A DNA stretch of 8,198 bases from an uncultured Collinsella sp. (GCA_900549215.1 URNJ01000074.1:1-8198); one strand, 5' to 3'. Positions 1-6,309 are shown, counted from the stretch's first letter. Notes: a model not told the origin generated them from the letters alone. Program-made: numbers and translations.

Positions 1-10
1 TCGTATCCCT

Positions 11-113
11 CCCGCCCGGGGCTTACCTATATCATTCCATGCTCAAACATTCTCGCGTCGCTTCGCTCGCTGCGAAACTGCGCGTGGAACGATATAGGTA
101 AGCCCCGGGCGGG
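11..113. repeat. Palindromic repeat, copy 1 (long hairpin)
   Basis: The arms 11-39 and 85-113 are reverse complements over 29 nt with one mismatch (A34 against C90), which becomes a G:U wobble if the minus strand is transcribed. The loop is about 45 nt and is GC-rich, with short repeats of TCGCT. Two blocks in the loop and inner stem (38-56 and 70-87) recur as perfect reverse complements in copy 2 at 325-343 and 303-320, so the two copies are inverted relative to each other. There is no T-run after either arm, so it is not a typical intrinsic terminator. It resembles a REP/BIME-type intergenic element; the family is not one I can name. Confidence 0.85.
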
Positions 114-146
114 CGGCTACTCGCTTGAAACAATATTTACTTTTCT

Positions 147-195
147 AGTAAGTCGATGCGATAAAGGGACGCCTCCTTTGTCGCATCGACTTACT
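147..195. repeat. 21-bp hairpin between the two palindromic repeats
   Basis: Arms 147-167 and 175-195 pair over 21 positions with a single T162/G180 wobble, around a 7-nt loop (GACGCCT). On the plus strand it is followed by an AT-rich tract (196-210, GTATTTATATTTTCT), so it could act as a weak terminator for a gene entering from the left. On the minus strand there is no downstream T-run. Its sequence is unrelated to the flanking repeats apart from a short TAAG match. Confidence 0.75.
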
Positions 196-212
196 GTATT
201 TATATTTTCTGG

Positions 213-246
213 TTCCCCTTTTCAGATTCTACTGGTGGGGAATCTG
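213..246. other. Two mutually exclusive short stems
   Basis: TTCCCC (213-218) can pair with GGGGAA (237-242), and CAGATTC (223-229) can pair with GAATCTG (240-246). The right-hand arms overlap, so only one stem can form at a time. Both are short, and this may be chance. Apart from the hairpins listed, no coding region, promoter or RNA gene is apparent in 1-388. Confidence 0.3.
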
Positions 247-271
247 GTATAGCCGCTAGTACGTTAACGCA

Positions 272-375
272 GCTTACCTGTGGGAGGCCCCTATATATCG
301 TCCCACGCGCAGTTTCGCAGCGCAGCGAGAATGTTTGAGCATGGGATGATATATAGGGGCCTCCCACAGGTAAGC
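272..375. repeat. Palindromic repeat, copy 2 (long hairpin, inverted)
   Basis: Arms 272-305 and 342-375 pair over 34 nt with one G300/T347 wobble, around a 36-nt loop (306-341). The inner stem and loop match copy 1 in reverse orientation over 37 of 37 aligned positions (303-320 and 325-343), with 4 nt here (321-324) replacing 13 nt in copy 1 (57-69). The arms differ from those of copy 1: both share GCTTACCT and then ATATCG, but here 15 extra nt separate them, mirrored in the other arm. The repeat ends 13 nt before the stop of the minus-strand glycosyltransferase, so it probably lies in that transcript's 3' region. Confidence 0.87.
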
Positions 376-388
376 GGACAGTCCAATG

Positions 389-1690
389 CTAGCGGATATG
401 CGCGGGTTTTCCGCCCCAGTAGAAGCGGCAGAAGGCTCGTTTGCGCTTTTGGGGTTTGCCTACGAGCTCCATGGTTGCGATGGCTATATCTTCGGCTGCG
501 TGGGGGCGGCGTAGTACTTCGCCGTTGATGAGTAGGGCTTTGAGTGATTCGGGATGATCGTGCAGATGGCGCAGGGTTACGATGAGTTCTCGTGCGGTGG
601 TGACATGCATGCTGGCGCCCATTCCGGTGAGCATGGTGGTGTTGGCCTTTTCTTGACCATATGATTTGCCCAGCAGGATCATCGGCAGATGCGCGCATAG
701 GCATTCGGTGACGGTGAGTCCGCCCGATTTGAGGATTGCCAGGTCGCAGCCGTGCATGAGGGCTGCCATATCGTCCACGTAGTCCAGAACCGTGACGTTT
801 TCGAGCTTCATGGCGTCGAAGAGCGTCTTGAGGCGGGTGGCGTATTCCTCATCCTTGCCCGGCAAAAAGACAAAGTGCATGTCCTCGAAGCTGCGCAGGA
901 AGGGGAGTGTGCGGTCCATCTCCGCGCGAAAGCGAACGTACGGTTGAGGCAAACTGGCACCGGCCATCACCAACACAACGGTCTTGTCAGCGGGGAGATT
1001 GAACTTCTCGAGTTCTTCCTCGCGATTGTAGTCCGTATCAAACCCGGCGCGAATGGGGATGCCTGTAATGCGGATTTTGGTCTCGGGAACTTTACGGGGG
1101 CGAAGTGTCTCGGCCATAAATTCGTTGGCTACGCAGAACAGATCGGTGTCCTTGTGGGGCCAAAAGCCTTCGACTTCATAGTCTGTTGGTACGCAGATGA
1201 CGGGATAATCGATACCCGTGATGACGCGGGCACCCACAGCGACGTTGGCCGCCGTGATGTGTGTTGCGACCACGGCTATGGGCCTGCGGGTGCGGACATA
1301 TTCGTTGAAGGCAGGGAACATAATACGTGACCATGCCGTGCCTCCGCCCCAGAGCAGATGTCCCGTAAACGTGTATCGCCAGGTTAGGTCATATATGGGA
1401 CGCGTGGCGCCGGTAAACGAAGCTGCTGTTTTATTACCATCGAACCTAATACGTCCAAAATCGAGGATATCCAGGACTTCGATCTCAACATCCTCAGGGA
1501 TTCCCTTGGTGCCGCTGATAAGGTCAAATGCTTGTGCAATCGCGTTGGCGGCGGCTTTGTGGCCCGATCCAACCGATGCGTGCACGATGGTTACTAGGGG
1601 TTTTTGTGCAGGTGAAACGGTCATTTGCTCCGGTTGGGGAGTAGCTTGCATGGGCAGGGGAGCGCTATTGCTCGTCTGCATTTGATCCAT
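389..1690 (-). CDS. MGDG synthase/UgtP-type glycosyltransferase
   Basis: This is a two-domain GT-B glycosyltransferase of the monogalactosyldiacylglycerol-synthase family (GT28), 433 aa. Such enzymes transfer a sugar from UDP-sugar to diacylglycerol at the inner face of the membrane; the sugar cannot be read from the sequence. The N-terminal domain (about 31-190) opens with VHASVGSGHKAAANAI (36-51) and contains THITAAN (143-149) and PTDYEVEGFWPH (168-179), the acceptor-domain hallmarks. The C-terminal domain (about 205-410) has ITGIPIRAGF (208-217) and the nucleotide-sugar-binding ILKSGGLTVTECLCAHLPMIL (319-339). The tail (412-433) is basic and aromatic (KPQKRKR then FCRFYW), possibly a membrane contact. 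I chose ATG 1690 because GGGGAG lies 6 nt upstream; the reading frame continues up to 1819 but would overlap the trxB start. It is divergent from trxB. A role in glycolipid or cell-envelope synthesis is inferred. Confidence 0.88.
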   Translation of the reverse strand: MDQMQTSNSAPLPMQATPQPEQMTVSPAQKPLVTIVHASVGSGHKAAANAIAQAFDLISGTKGIPEDVEIEVLDILDFGRIRFDGNKTAASFTGATRPIYDLTWRYTFTGHLLWGGGTAWSRIMFPAFNEYVRTRRPIAVVATHITAANVAVGARVITGIDYPVICVPTDYEVEGFWPHKDTDLFCVANEFMAETLRPRKVPETKIRITGIPIRAGFDTDYNREEELEKFNLPADKTVVLVMAGASLPQPYVRFRAEMDRTLPFLRSFEDMHFVFLPGKDEEYATRLKTLFDAMKLENVTVLDYVDDMAALMHGCDLAILKSGGLTVTECLCAHLPMILLGKSYGQEKANTTMLTGMGASMHVTTARELIVTLRHLHDHPESLKALLINGEVLRRPHAAEDIAIATMELVGKPQKRKRAFCRFYWGGKPAHIR

Positions 1691-1807
1691 CGATAACTCC
1701 CCTTCAGCTTTGTTACGCGATTTATCATTGTAGTGCATGAGTGTCATGTTCACGTAAATTTGGGTATGAGCGCAAAGAACGCCAATCTTTCGACAGGAGG
1801 TCTCTTC
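1691..1807. promoter_or_regulatory. Divergent promoter region, glycosyltransferase / trxB
   Basis: This 117-nt gap must carry start signals for both flanking genes. On the minus strand TACAAT (1727-1732) is a good -10 match about 37 nt upstream of the glycosyltransferase ATG, though its -35 is poor. On the plus strand TATGAG (1765-1770) is a possible -10 for trxB. A small palindrome, CATGA-GTG-TCATG (1736-1748), lies between them. AGGAGG at 1795-1800 is a strong ribosome binding site 7 nt before the trxB ATG. Exact promoters are uncertain. Confidence 0.45.
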
Positions 1808-2746
1808 ATGACTACCCATCAGCCGATCGATGTTGCTATTATCGGCGGCGGCCCTGCGGGCTATGCTGCAGCCATTTACGCGGCGCGCGCCAACCTAACG
1901 ACGACCGTGATTGAGCAGGGCATGTCGGGAGGACAGATCGCCACAACCAATGAGGTCGAGAACTATCCGGGCATTCCGCTACTGAGCGGCGCTGAACTCG
2001 GTGAGCGATTCCAACAACATGCAGAAGGCCTAGGGGCTCAGGTTGAATGGAGCATGGTGACGGGTGTCGATTACGATGCCGGCTCCAAATTGTTTACCGT
2101 TCATCACGATGTTGGTGATACGACGGCTAGGAGTGTTATCGCTTGCATGGGTGCCACGCCGCGTCCGGCAGGTTTCGCTGGCGAGGATACGTATCGCGGT
2201 CGTGGCGTTTCGTATTGCGCGACGTGTGACGGCATGTTCTTCCGTGGCAAACAGGTCTTTGTAATCGGTGGTGGCAATTCGGCATGCGAGGAAGCTCTGT
2301 TCTTGTCAGAAATCGCCAGCAGCGTGACCATCGTTTTGCGCCGCGATCAGTTCCGTGCCCCCGATGGTGTGGTTCAAAAAGTTCTTGCAAAAGATAATAT
2401 TTCAGTTAGGTACCAAACTAGTATTGTGGAGCTCTCGGGCGAAGCCATGCCAACGACGATTACCTTTAAGGACAATGCATCCGGTGAGACTCATACCGAT
2501 TCATTTGAGCCCGGCTCGTTTGGTATCTTTGTCTTTACCGGGACGCAACCCCATACCGAGCTTGTTGAGCATCTAGTCGATCTGGCGCCTGATGGCGGCA
2601 TTCTGACTGATGAATCCATGGCGACCCGCACGCCAGGTCTATTTGCCGCTGGCGACATCCGTTCCAAGCTTTTACGTCAGGTTGTGACCGCCGTTTCTGA
2701 TGGAGCCATAGCGGCAACCAGAGCATACGCATTTCTCCACGGATAA
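1808..2746 (+). CDS. trxB: Thioredoxin reductase (NADPH)
   Basis: A flavoenzyme that reduces thioredoxin with NADPH in the cytoplasm; 312 aa, the normal length for low-molecular-weight TrxB. In order: the FAD-binding loop IIGGGPAGYAAA (11-22), the redox pair CATC (137-140) within YCATCDGMFF, the NADPH-binding GGGNSACEEA (154-163), the 2'-phosphate-recognising region LRRDQFR (177-183, where most homologues have HRR), and the C-terminal FAD motif TPGLFAAGDIR (275-285). Both cysteines are present, which favours true TrxB over the cysteine-less ferredoxin/flavodoxin reductase relatives. The ATG at 1808 is preceded by AGGAGG; in-frame upstream starts from 1733 lack such a site. It appears to be a single-gene unit closed by the hairpin at 2788-2829. 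A role in thiol balance and oxidative defence fits an anaerobe, but regulation is not evident. Confidence 0.96.
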   Translation: MTTHQPIDVAIIGGGPAGYAAAIYAARANLTTTVIEQGMSGGQIATTNEVENYPGIPLLSGAELGERFQQHAEGLGAQVEWSMVTGVDYDAGSKLFTVHHDVGDTTARSVIACMGATPRPAGFAGEDTYRGRGVSYCATCDGMFFRGKQVFVIGGGNSACEEALFLSEIASSVTIVLRRDQFRAPDGVVQKVLAKDNISVRYQTSIVELSGEAMPTTITFKDNASGETHTDSFEPGSFGIFVFTGTQPHTELVEHLVDLAPDGGILTDESMATRTPGLFAAGDIRSKLLRQVVTAVSDGAIAATRAYAFLHG

Positions 2747-2787
2747 GTACGATAATATATCTTATGTAAGGTTGCTATCTTTAAAAC

Positions 2788-2834
2788 AAAGTGGTTGGAC
2801 GGTGCATCAATGCGCTGTCCAACCACTTTTACTT
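2788..2834 (+). terminator. Intrinsic terminator of trxB
   Basis: A 13-bp perfect stem (2788-2800 with 2817-2829) encloses a 16-nt loop that itself can form a small GCAT/ATGC pairing. It is followed by TTTTACTTTCC. It lies 41 nt after the trxB stop and separates trxB from the downstream regulator. Confidence 0.85.
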
Positions 2835-2838
2835 TCCT

Positions 2839-2865
2839 GCTATATAGTATGCAAAACTAGATAAC
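2839..2865. promoter_or_regulatory. Candidate operator upstream of the DUF1836 gene
   Basis: This is an interrupted palindrome: TATATAGT (2841-2848), 7-nt spacer ATGCAAA, then ACTAGATA (2856-2863). The ten-base arms match at 8 positions. The whole 27-nt site is identical at 24 positions to the site at 4514-4540 upstream of degV, including most of the non-palindromic spacer. A possible -10, TACAAT (2872-2877), lies just downstream, which would place this site over the -35 region, as expected for an autoregulated repressor. The binding protein is inferred to be the DUF1836 product. Confidence 0.6.
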
Positions 2866-2901
2866 CTAGAATACAATATAGCTAATGAACGGAGGATCCT
2901 T

Positions 2902-3513
2902 ATGAACCACGCCAAACGCGTTATCCCGATGTCCGATTCGTCGGTCAGCATTAAGCCTGAGGATATTCAGCCCACTGTGCTGCCCGATGCATTTATTCAG
3001 TCCGATATCGTGCGCAAACTCAATACGTTGAGTCTGCCGCGCTATGACCAGTTGCCCAATGTGACGCTCTACCGCGACCAGGTCATTGAGTATGTTGCGC
3101 TGTGGATGGAGCCGCTGTCTATTTGCGTTGAGCAGCCTGTCATTACGCCATCGATGATCAATAACTACGTGAAGGTCGGTCTGGTGCCTGCTCCGGTCAA
3201 AAAGCAGTATGGTCGCGAGCAGATTGCCCGCCTGATCGCTATCTGCATCTTTAAGCAGGTGCTACCTATTGCTGCGGTGCAGGCGCTCTTTAACATTCAG
3301 CGTTTGAGCTACGATGCCCCGACGGCCTTCGACTATGTGGTCGATCAGCTCGAGGCATCGATTCGTTCGGCGTTTTCTGTCGAGCAGACGCCGGTTCCCG
3401 ATACGGCGCATCAGGTAACGCGTGAGTCGCTGCTTGTGCGCAGCGCGGTTTCATCCTTTGTTTCGAAAGCGTACCTGATGAGCTATCTCAAGTTCAACGG
3501 GTTTAATAGCTAG
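2902..3513 (+). CDS. DUF1836 family putative DNA-binding regulator
   Basis: A 203-aa protein with the DUF1836 signature. The core, TPSMINNYVKVGLVPAPVKK (82-101) followed by QYGREQIARLIAICIFKQVLPIAAVQALF (about 102-130, quoted in part), resembles a MerR-like winged helix: a turn, 'NYVK.GLVP', a K/Y-rich wing, then a helix. The family is thought to be transcriptional regulators; B. subtilis YkrK is the member I know. No signal peptide or membrane segment is seen, so it should be cytoplasmic. The C-terminal part (135-203) is probably helical and may dimerise. The ATG at 2902 has GGAGG six nt upstream, and a second Met at position 10 has no comparable site. It faces degV tail to tail and shares an upstream palindrome with it, suggesting it controls itself and degV. 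No effector can be inferred. Confidence 0.85.
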   Translation: MNHAKRVIPMSDSSVSIKPEDIQPTVLPDAFIQSDIVRKLNTLSLPRYDQLPNVTLYRDQVIEYVALWMEPLSICVEQPVITPSMINNYVKVGLVPAPVKKQYGREQIARLIAICIFKQVLPIAAVQALFNIQRLSYDAPTAFDYVVDQLEASIRSAFSVEQTPVPDTAHQVTRESLLVRSAVSSFVSKAYLMSYLKFNGFNS

Positions 3514-3522
3514 CCGACGTAT

Positions 3523-3574
3523 AAAACGGGCGGGACAAAGAGCCATCTGTCGCTTTGTCCCGCCCGTTTTTTTT
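3523..3574. terminator. Bidirectional terminator between convergent genes
   Basis: An 18-bp perfect stem pairs 3523-3540 with 3553-3570 around a 12-nt loop. It has eight T on the plus strand (3567-3574) and AAAA at the left foot (3523-3526), giving a short U-run for minus-strand transcripts. It lies 9 nt past the DUF1836 stop and 13 nt past the degV stop, so one hairpin can end both convergent transcripts. Confidence 0.92.
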
Positions 3575-3587
3575 GCTTGGTTGGACT

Positions 3588-4454
3588 TTATTTGCCCGAA
3601 GCTACGCCCATGCCGTAGCCGATGATCAGGCCGTGCATCTCGGCGTAATAGGAATCCAGGCCGTTGCAGGGCATGATGATGGTCTTGGAGCCGGGCCAAT
3701 GTTCGACAATGCGATCAGTAAGCGCTTGGGCTCCAGCTTCGTTCTCAACGTGATCGATGATGACCTCACCGCCCGTAAAGCCCTCGGATTCCATAGTGTC
3801 GATGATCTTGTTGAGCATCTTCTTTTCGCCACGCGTGTGCCCCACGAGTTCGATTTTACCGGCCTCACTCGCCGTGCCCAAAATGCGGATATTGAGCTTG
3901 TTGGCAATGACGCCGGCTGCCTTAGGGATACGTCCGGCTTTGGCGAGGTTTTCGTAATTGCACAAACTGAAGAGGATTTTGCTGTTCTGCTCAAGGCTAT
4001 CGAAGTATGCGCAAGCGTCCTCGAATGAGACATCCGGATTGCTTGCAAGATAGCGGTCGAACAGCAAGAAAATGAGATCCATTTTGCCGCCAGCTGCGCG
4101 TGAATTGACTAGATGAATCTGTCGGTCGGGCTCCTCGGCAAGAACCATATCGCGAGCCGTGGCTGCCGCATTGTAGCTGCCCGACACGCCCTCAGAGATC
4201 GGCATGCAGATGGTCTTGTCTGCCAATTTGAAGAGCTCGGCCCACTCCCCTACGCTGGGACAAGCGCTCGAAGAAGCGTTCGTCTCCGTCTGTACAGCGC
4301 AGTTGAGCTCATGCACATCGAGCGAAAGGTCATCGACGAATTCACGCTCCCCTACTCGAATTTTGAGGGGCGCAAATGCAAAGGTGGTATGGGGTGCGGT
4401 CGGTTGCCAATCGCGGAGGTTGCAGCTTGAATCTGAGATAAGTGCCCAGCTCAT
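3588..4454 (-). CDS. DegV family protein (FakB-like fatty-acid-binding)
   Basis: DegV proteins bind a long-chain fatty acid and, as FakB, present it to the kinase FakA for phosphorylation and use in phospholipids. This one has 288 aa, the usual size. Visible motifs: DSSCNL (8-13) near the N-terminus, SSSACPSVGEW (61-71), matching the family's TSxPS ligand loop, ISEGVSGSYNAA (86-97), matching the ISSxLSGTY motif, and NLAKAGRIPKAAG (169-181), matching the family's LxxGGRI block. The end, MHGLIIGYGMGVASGK (273-288), lines up with the usual IGxHTGPG block but lacks its histidine. ATG 4454 has GAAAGGA six nt upstream. TATAAT on the minus strand (4484-4489) is a good -10, with a poor -35 that coincides with the edge of the palindrome at 4510-4544. 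No fakA is in the window, so the ligand and partner remain unproven. Confidence 0.9.
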   Translation of the reverse strand: MSWALISDSSCNLRDWQPTAPHTTFAFAPLKIRVGEREFVDDLSLDVHELNCAVQTETNASSSACPSVGEWAELFKLADKTICMPISEGVSGSYNAAATARDMVLAEEPDRQIHLVNSRAAGGKMDLIFLLFDRYLASNPDVSFEDACAYFDSLEQNSKILFSLCNYENLAKAGRIPKAAGVIANKLNIRILGTASEAGKIELVGHTRGEKKMLNKIIDTMESEGFTGGEVIIDHVENEAGAQALTDRIVEHWPGSKTIIMPCNGLDSYYAEMHGLIIGYGMGVASGK

Positions 4455-4483
4455 AGAGGGTCCTTTCTAATTGCTCCCATACA

Positions 4484-4489
4484 ATTATA
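4484..4489 (-). promoter_or_regulatory. -10 element of the degV promoter
   Basis: The minus strand reads TATAAT exactly, 29 nt upstream of the degV start codon. The position where a -35 would sit (about 4507-4512) reads GCCCAA, a poor match, and touches the palindrome starting at 4510. A weak -35 next to an operator-like site suggests regulated transcription. Confidence 0.55.
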
Positions 4490-4509
4490 GCCTTCTTGCT
4501 GACCGATTG

Positions 4510-4544
4510 GGCCGCTATCTAGTATTCAAAACTAGATAGCGGCC
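4510..4544. promoter_or_regulatory. Perfect palindrome, candidate operator upstream of degV
   Basis: Fourteen-base arms (4510-4523 and 4531-4544) pair perfectly around the 7-nt spacer ATTCAAA; the inner arms are TATCTAGT and ACTAGATA. No T-run follows on either strand, so a terminator is unlikely, and the nlpC terminator lies separately at 4557-4594. The inner 27 nt match the site before the DUF1836 gene at 24 positions. It lies 21 nt upstream of the degV -10. Confidence 0.65.
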
Positions 4545-4556
4545 TGCACGAAAGGC

Positions 4557-4594
4557 AAAAGAATGGACCCCATGACTCAAAGCCACGAGGTCCA
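4557..4594 (-). terminator. Probable terminator of the nlpC/P60 gene
   Basis: On the minus strand an 11-bp stem (4564-4574 with 4584-4594, including two G:U wobbles) encloses a 9-nt loop and is followed by TTCTTTTG. It lies 25 nt after the nlpC stop and would separate that operon from degV. The U-run is interrupted by a C, so termination may be incomplete. Confidence 0.65.
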
Positions 4595-4618
4595 CATTCA
4601 CACGCCGTGTAAGATGAC

Positions 4619-5746
4619 TTAGTAACGCACGAAGATATAGTTATTGTTCATGCCGGCGGCAACGGAGCTGATGATAACACCCGTGTTGTAGTCGGAAGCA
4701 TGAATCATCTGACCACCACCGATGTAAATGCCGGTGTGGTACGAGTTGACCACAACGTCACCGGGCTGCGGATCGGACACACGCGTCCAGCCCATAAAGG
4801 TGCCCGTGGTGCCCAGGCGCCAATAGCGACCAGTGAGGCAATAACTAACAAAACCAGAGCAGTCGAAGCTGTTCGGGCCAATTCCGCCCCAGGAATAAGC
4901 GCAACCAAGCTTGCTGTATGCACGCGAGACAACAGAACCGCCATCGACGGACTGGCTCGGAGCAGAAGGCGTCGGAGCCGGAGCAGGCGTAGAGGGCTGC
5001 GGCGTCGGAGCAGGTGCCGGCGTAGGAGCCGGAGTGTTGCCGCCCTGGTTGTTATTATTGCTGGTCTGGCCACCGTTGTTGGTGTTCTCGGTCGTACCGG
5101 CAGTCTCGTTGCTCACCGTGGCCTTCTCGGCGGTACTGGCGTTGATACCGGCCTGCAGCGCGGCGTTGGCCTCGGCCTCTGCGGCAAGCTCGGCCTGCAG
5201 CTGTGAATCCAGGGAGTTTACGACGTTCTGGGCCTCAGCCTGCTGAGCGTTAAGCTCGTCGACCTTCTTTTGCGTGGCTGCGACGTTCTTTTCCTGCTCG
5301 GACTGCTTATCGGTGAGCTGCTGCTTAAGCTCCTTGACCTCTTGAATGGTCTGAGCTTGCTTATCGGAGACTTTGCCGTAGTAGAACAGACGGTTGAGCA
5401 TATCGCTCAGGTCGTCAACGCCCGTTAGAACCTGAAGCAGGCTCAGACCGCCGGTCTTGTACTCGCCGGCGACATAGGTCGAGAGCTTGGCCTGACCGTC
5501 AGCAATCTCCTGCTGCTTTTGCGTGATCTCGCCAGCAGTCTGATCGAGCGCCTGCGTCTGCGTGGCGAGCTCATCGTAAATCTGCTGAGTTTGGGTACCG
5601 ATCTGCTCGAGCTTCGTACGAGCATCGGCAAGGTCGGATGCGGTATCGGCGTAGGCAGGAGCCGCGAGGCCCAAGCCCAAAACACAAGCGAGGGTTGCCG
5701 TAGCAGCGCAGCGTGCCATGTTTTTGTGCGTGTTTGCTGTGCGCAT
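4619..5746 (-). CDS. Secreted NlpC/P60 peptidoglycan hydrolase with PcsB-like coiled coil
   Basis: A cell-wall endopeptidase of 375 aa that should cleave peptide stems of peptidoglycan outside the cell. Residues 1-33 form a Sec signal peptide (hydrophobic ATATLACVLGLGLAAP, cleavage expected after AYA). Residues 34-205 are a Q/E/A/K-rich coiled coil containing YVAGEYKTGGLSLLQVLTG (91-109), a block typical of PcsB/RipA-type hydrolases whose coiled coil holds the enzyme inactive until a partner engages it. A T/N/G-rich stretch (212-237) and a PAPTP-rich linker (238-264) follow. The NlpC/P60 domain (270-375) has catalytic Cys296 in FDCSGFV, His337 in SYHTGIYIG and His349 in MIHAS, so it looks active. 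ATG 5746 has AAGGAAG upstream. It follows apt by 32 nt with no terminator between and is probably co-transcribed. By analogy an FtsEX-like activator is possible, but none is in the window. Confidence 0.93.
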   Translation of the reverse strand: MRTANTHKNMARCAATATLACVLGLGLAAPAYADTASDLADARTKLEQIGTQTQQIYDELATQTQALDQTAGEITQKQQEIADGQAKLSTYVAGEYKTGGLSLLQVLTGVDDLSDMLNRLFYYGKVSDKQAQTIQEVKELKQQLTDKQSEQEKNVAATQKKVDELNAQQAEAQNVVNSLDSQLQAELAAEAEANAALQAGINASTAEKATVSNETAGTTENTNNGGQTSNNNNQGGNTPAPTPAPAPTPQPSTPAPAPTPSAPSQSVDGGSVVSRAYSKLGCAYSWGGIGPNSFDCSGFVSYCLTGRYWRLGTTGTFMGWTRVSDPQPGDVVVNSYHTGIYIGGGQMIHASDYNTGVIISSVAAGMNNNYIFVRY

Positions 5747-5778
5747 GTAGCTTCCTTTCCAGTAACTAAGGGTAACGG

Positions 5779-6309
5779 CTAGTCCACCGTCACCAGGCTA
5801 AAGAGCTCAACATCGTCGTCAGTCGACGTGAGCTTCTCGCGCGGGTTGAGAAACGCAAGCTCAAGGATACACCCGTAGCCCACAAGCTTTGCGCCCATAT
5901 CTCGCACCAGTTTACCTGTTGCCTCGACGGTTCCGCCCGTCGCGACCAAGTCGTCCAGAATCAACACGGTATCTTTAGAGCTGATAGCGTCGGCATGGAT
6001 CTCAATTGAATCGGTGCCGTACTCGAGCTCGTAGCTCTGGCTTACGGTCTCGCGCGGCAGCTTGCCCGGTTTACGTGCGGGAACAAAGCCGGCGCCCAGA
6101 GCGACGGCCACGGGAACGCCCACCATAAAGCCGCGAGCCTCGGGACCTACGACCTTGGTGATTCCCATGCCGGCAAAGTGCTCGGCGAGGGCATCGGTCA
6201 TGGCTTTGAGCGCCTCGGGATTGCCGAAGAGCGGCGTGATGTCTTTAAAGATGACTCCGGGCTCGGGATAGTCGGGGATGTCGACGATTTGAGATTCGAA
6301 GTCGTACAT
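5779..6309 (-). CDS. apt: Adenine phosphoribosyltransferase
   Basis: Converts adenine and PRPP to AMP and pyrophosphate in purine salvage, in the cytoplasm. It has 176 aa, the usual length. The N-terminal part has IPDYPEPGVIFKDITPLF (11-28), the APT hood and dimer signature; VVGPEARGFMVG (53-64) is a phosphate and purine contact region; RKPGKLPRETVSQSYELEYG (79-98) is the flexible loop; and VLILDDLVATGGT (115-127) is the PRPP-binding motif with both acidic residues present. I start it at ATG 6309, which has AAAGG seven nt upstream. A TTG five codons earlier (6324) would include that ribosome site within the gene and is less likely. It lies 40 nt after merR with only a 5-bp stem between, so it is likely in the same transcript as merR and nlpC. 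Confidence 0.96.
   Translation of the reverse strand: MYDFESQIVDIPDYPEPGVIFKDITPLFGNPEALKAMTDALAEHFAGMGITKVVGPEARGFMVGVPVAVALGAGFVPARKPGKLPRETVSQSYELEYGTDSIEIHADAISSKDTVLILDDLVATGGTVEATGKLVRDMGAKLVGYGCILELAFLNPREKLTSTDDDVELFSLVTVD

Noticed and set aside
11..375. CRISPR array
   Set aside because: Only two inverted palindromes with differing arms are present, with no regular direct repeats or spacers and no cas genes.
280..704. Open frames on both strands crossing palindromic repeat copy 2
   Set aside because: They read through hairpin arms into the glycosyltransferase in wrong frames, with low-complexity Arg/His/Ser content and no ribosome site.
752..1330. Open frame of 192 codons on the plus strand
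   Set aside because: It lies wholly within the glycosyltransferase on the opposite strand, has no family motif or ribosome site, and the antisense frame holds all the conserved motifs.
1218..1685. Open frame of 155 codons on the plus strand
   Set aside because: Shadow of the glycosyltransferase N-terminal half; no recognisable domain.
1733..1807. Upstream extension of trxB by 25 codons
   Set aside because: The extra residues resemble nothing in TrxB, and AGGAGG is placed correctly for the ATG at 1808.
4700..5206. Arg/Ser-rich open frame of 168 codons on the plus strand
   Set aside because: Its composition is the complement of the PAPTP linker and coiled coil of the NlpC/P60 gene, so it reflects that repeat and not a gene.
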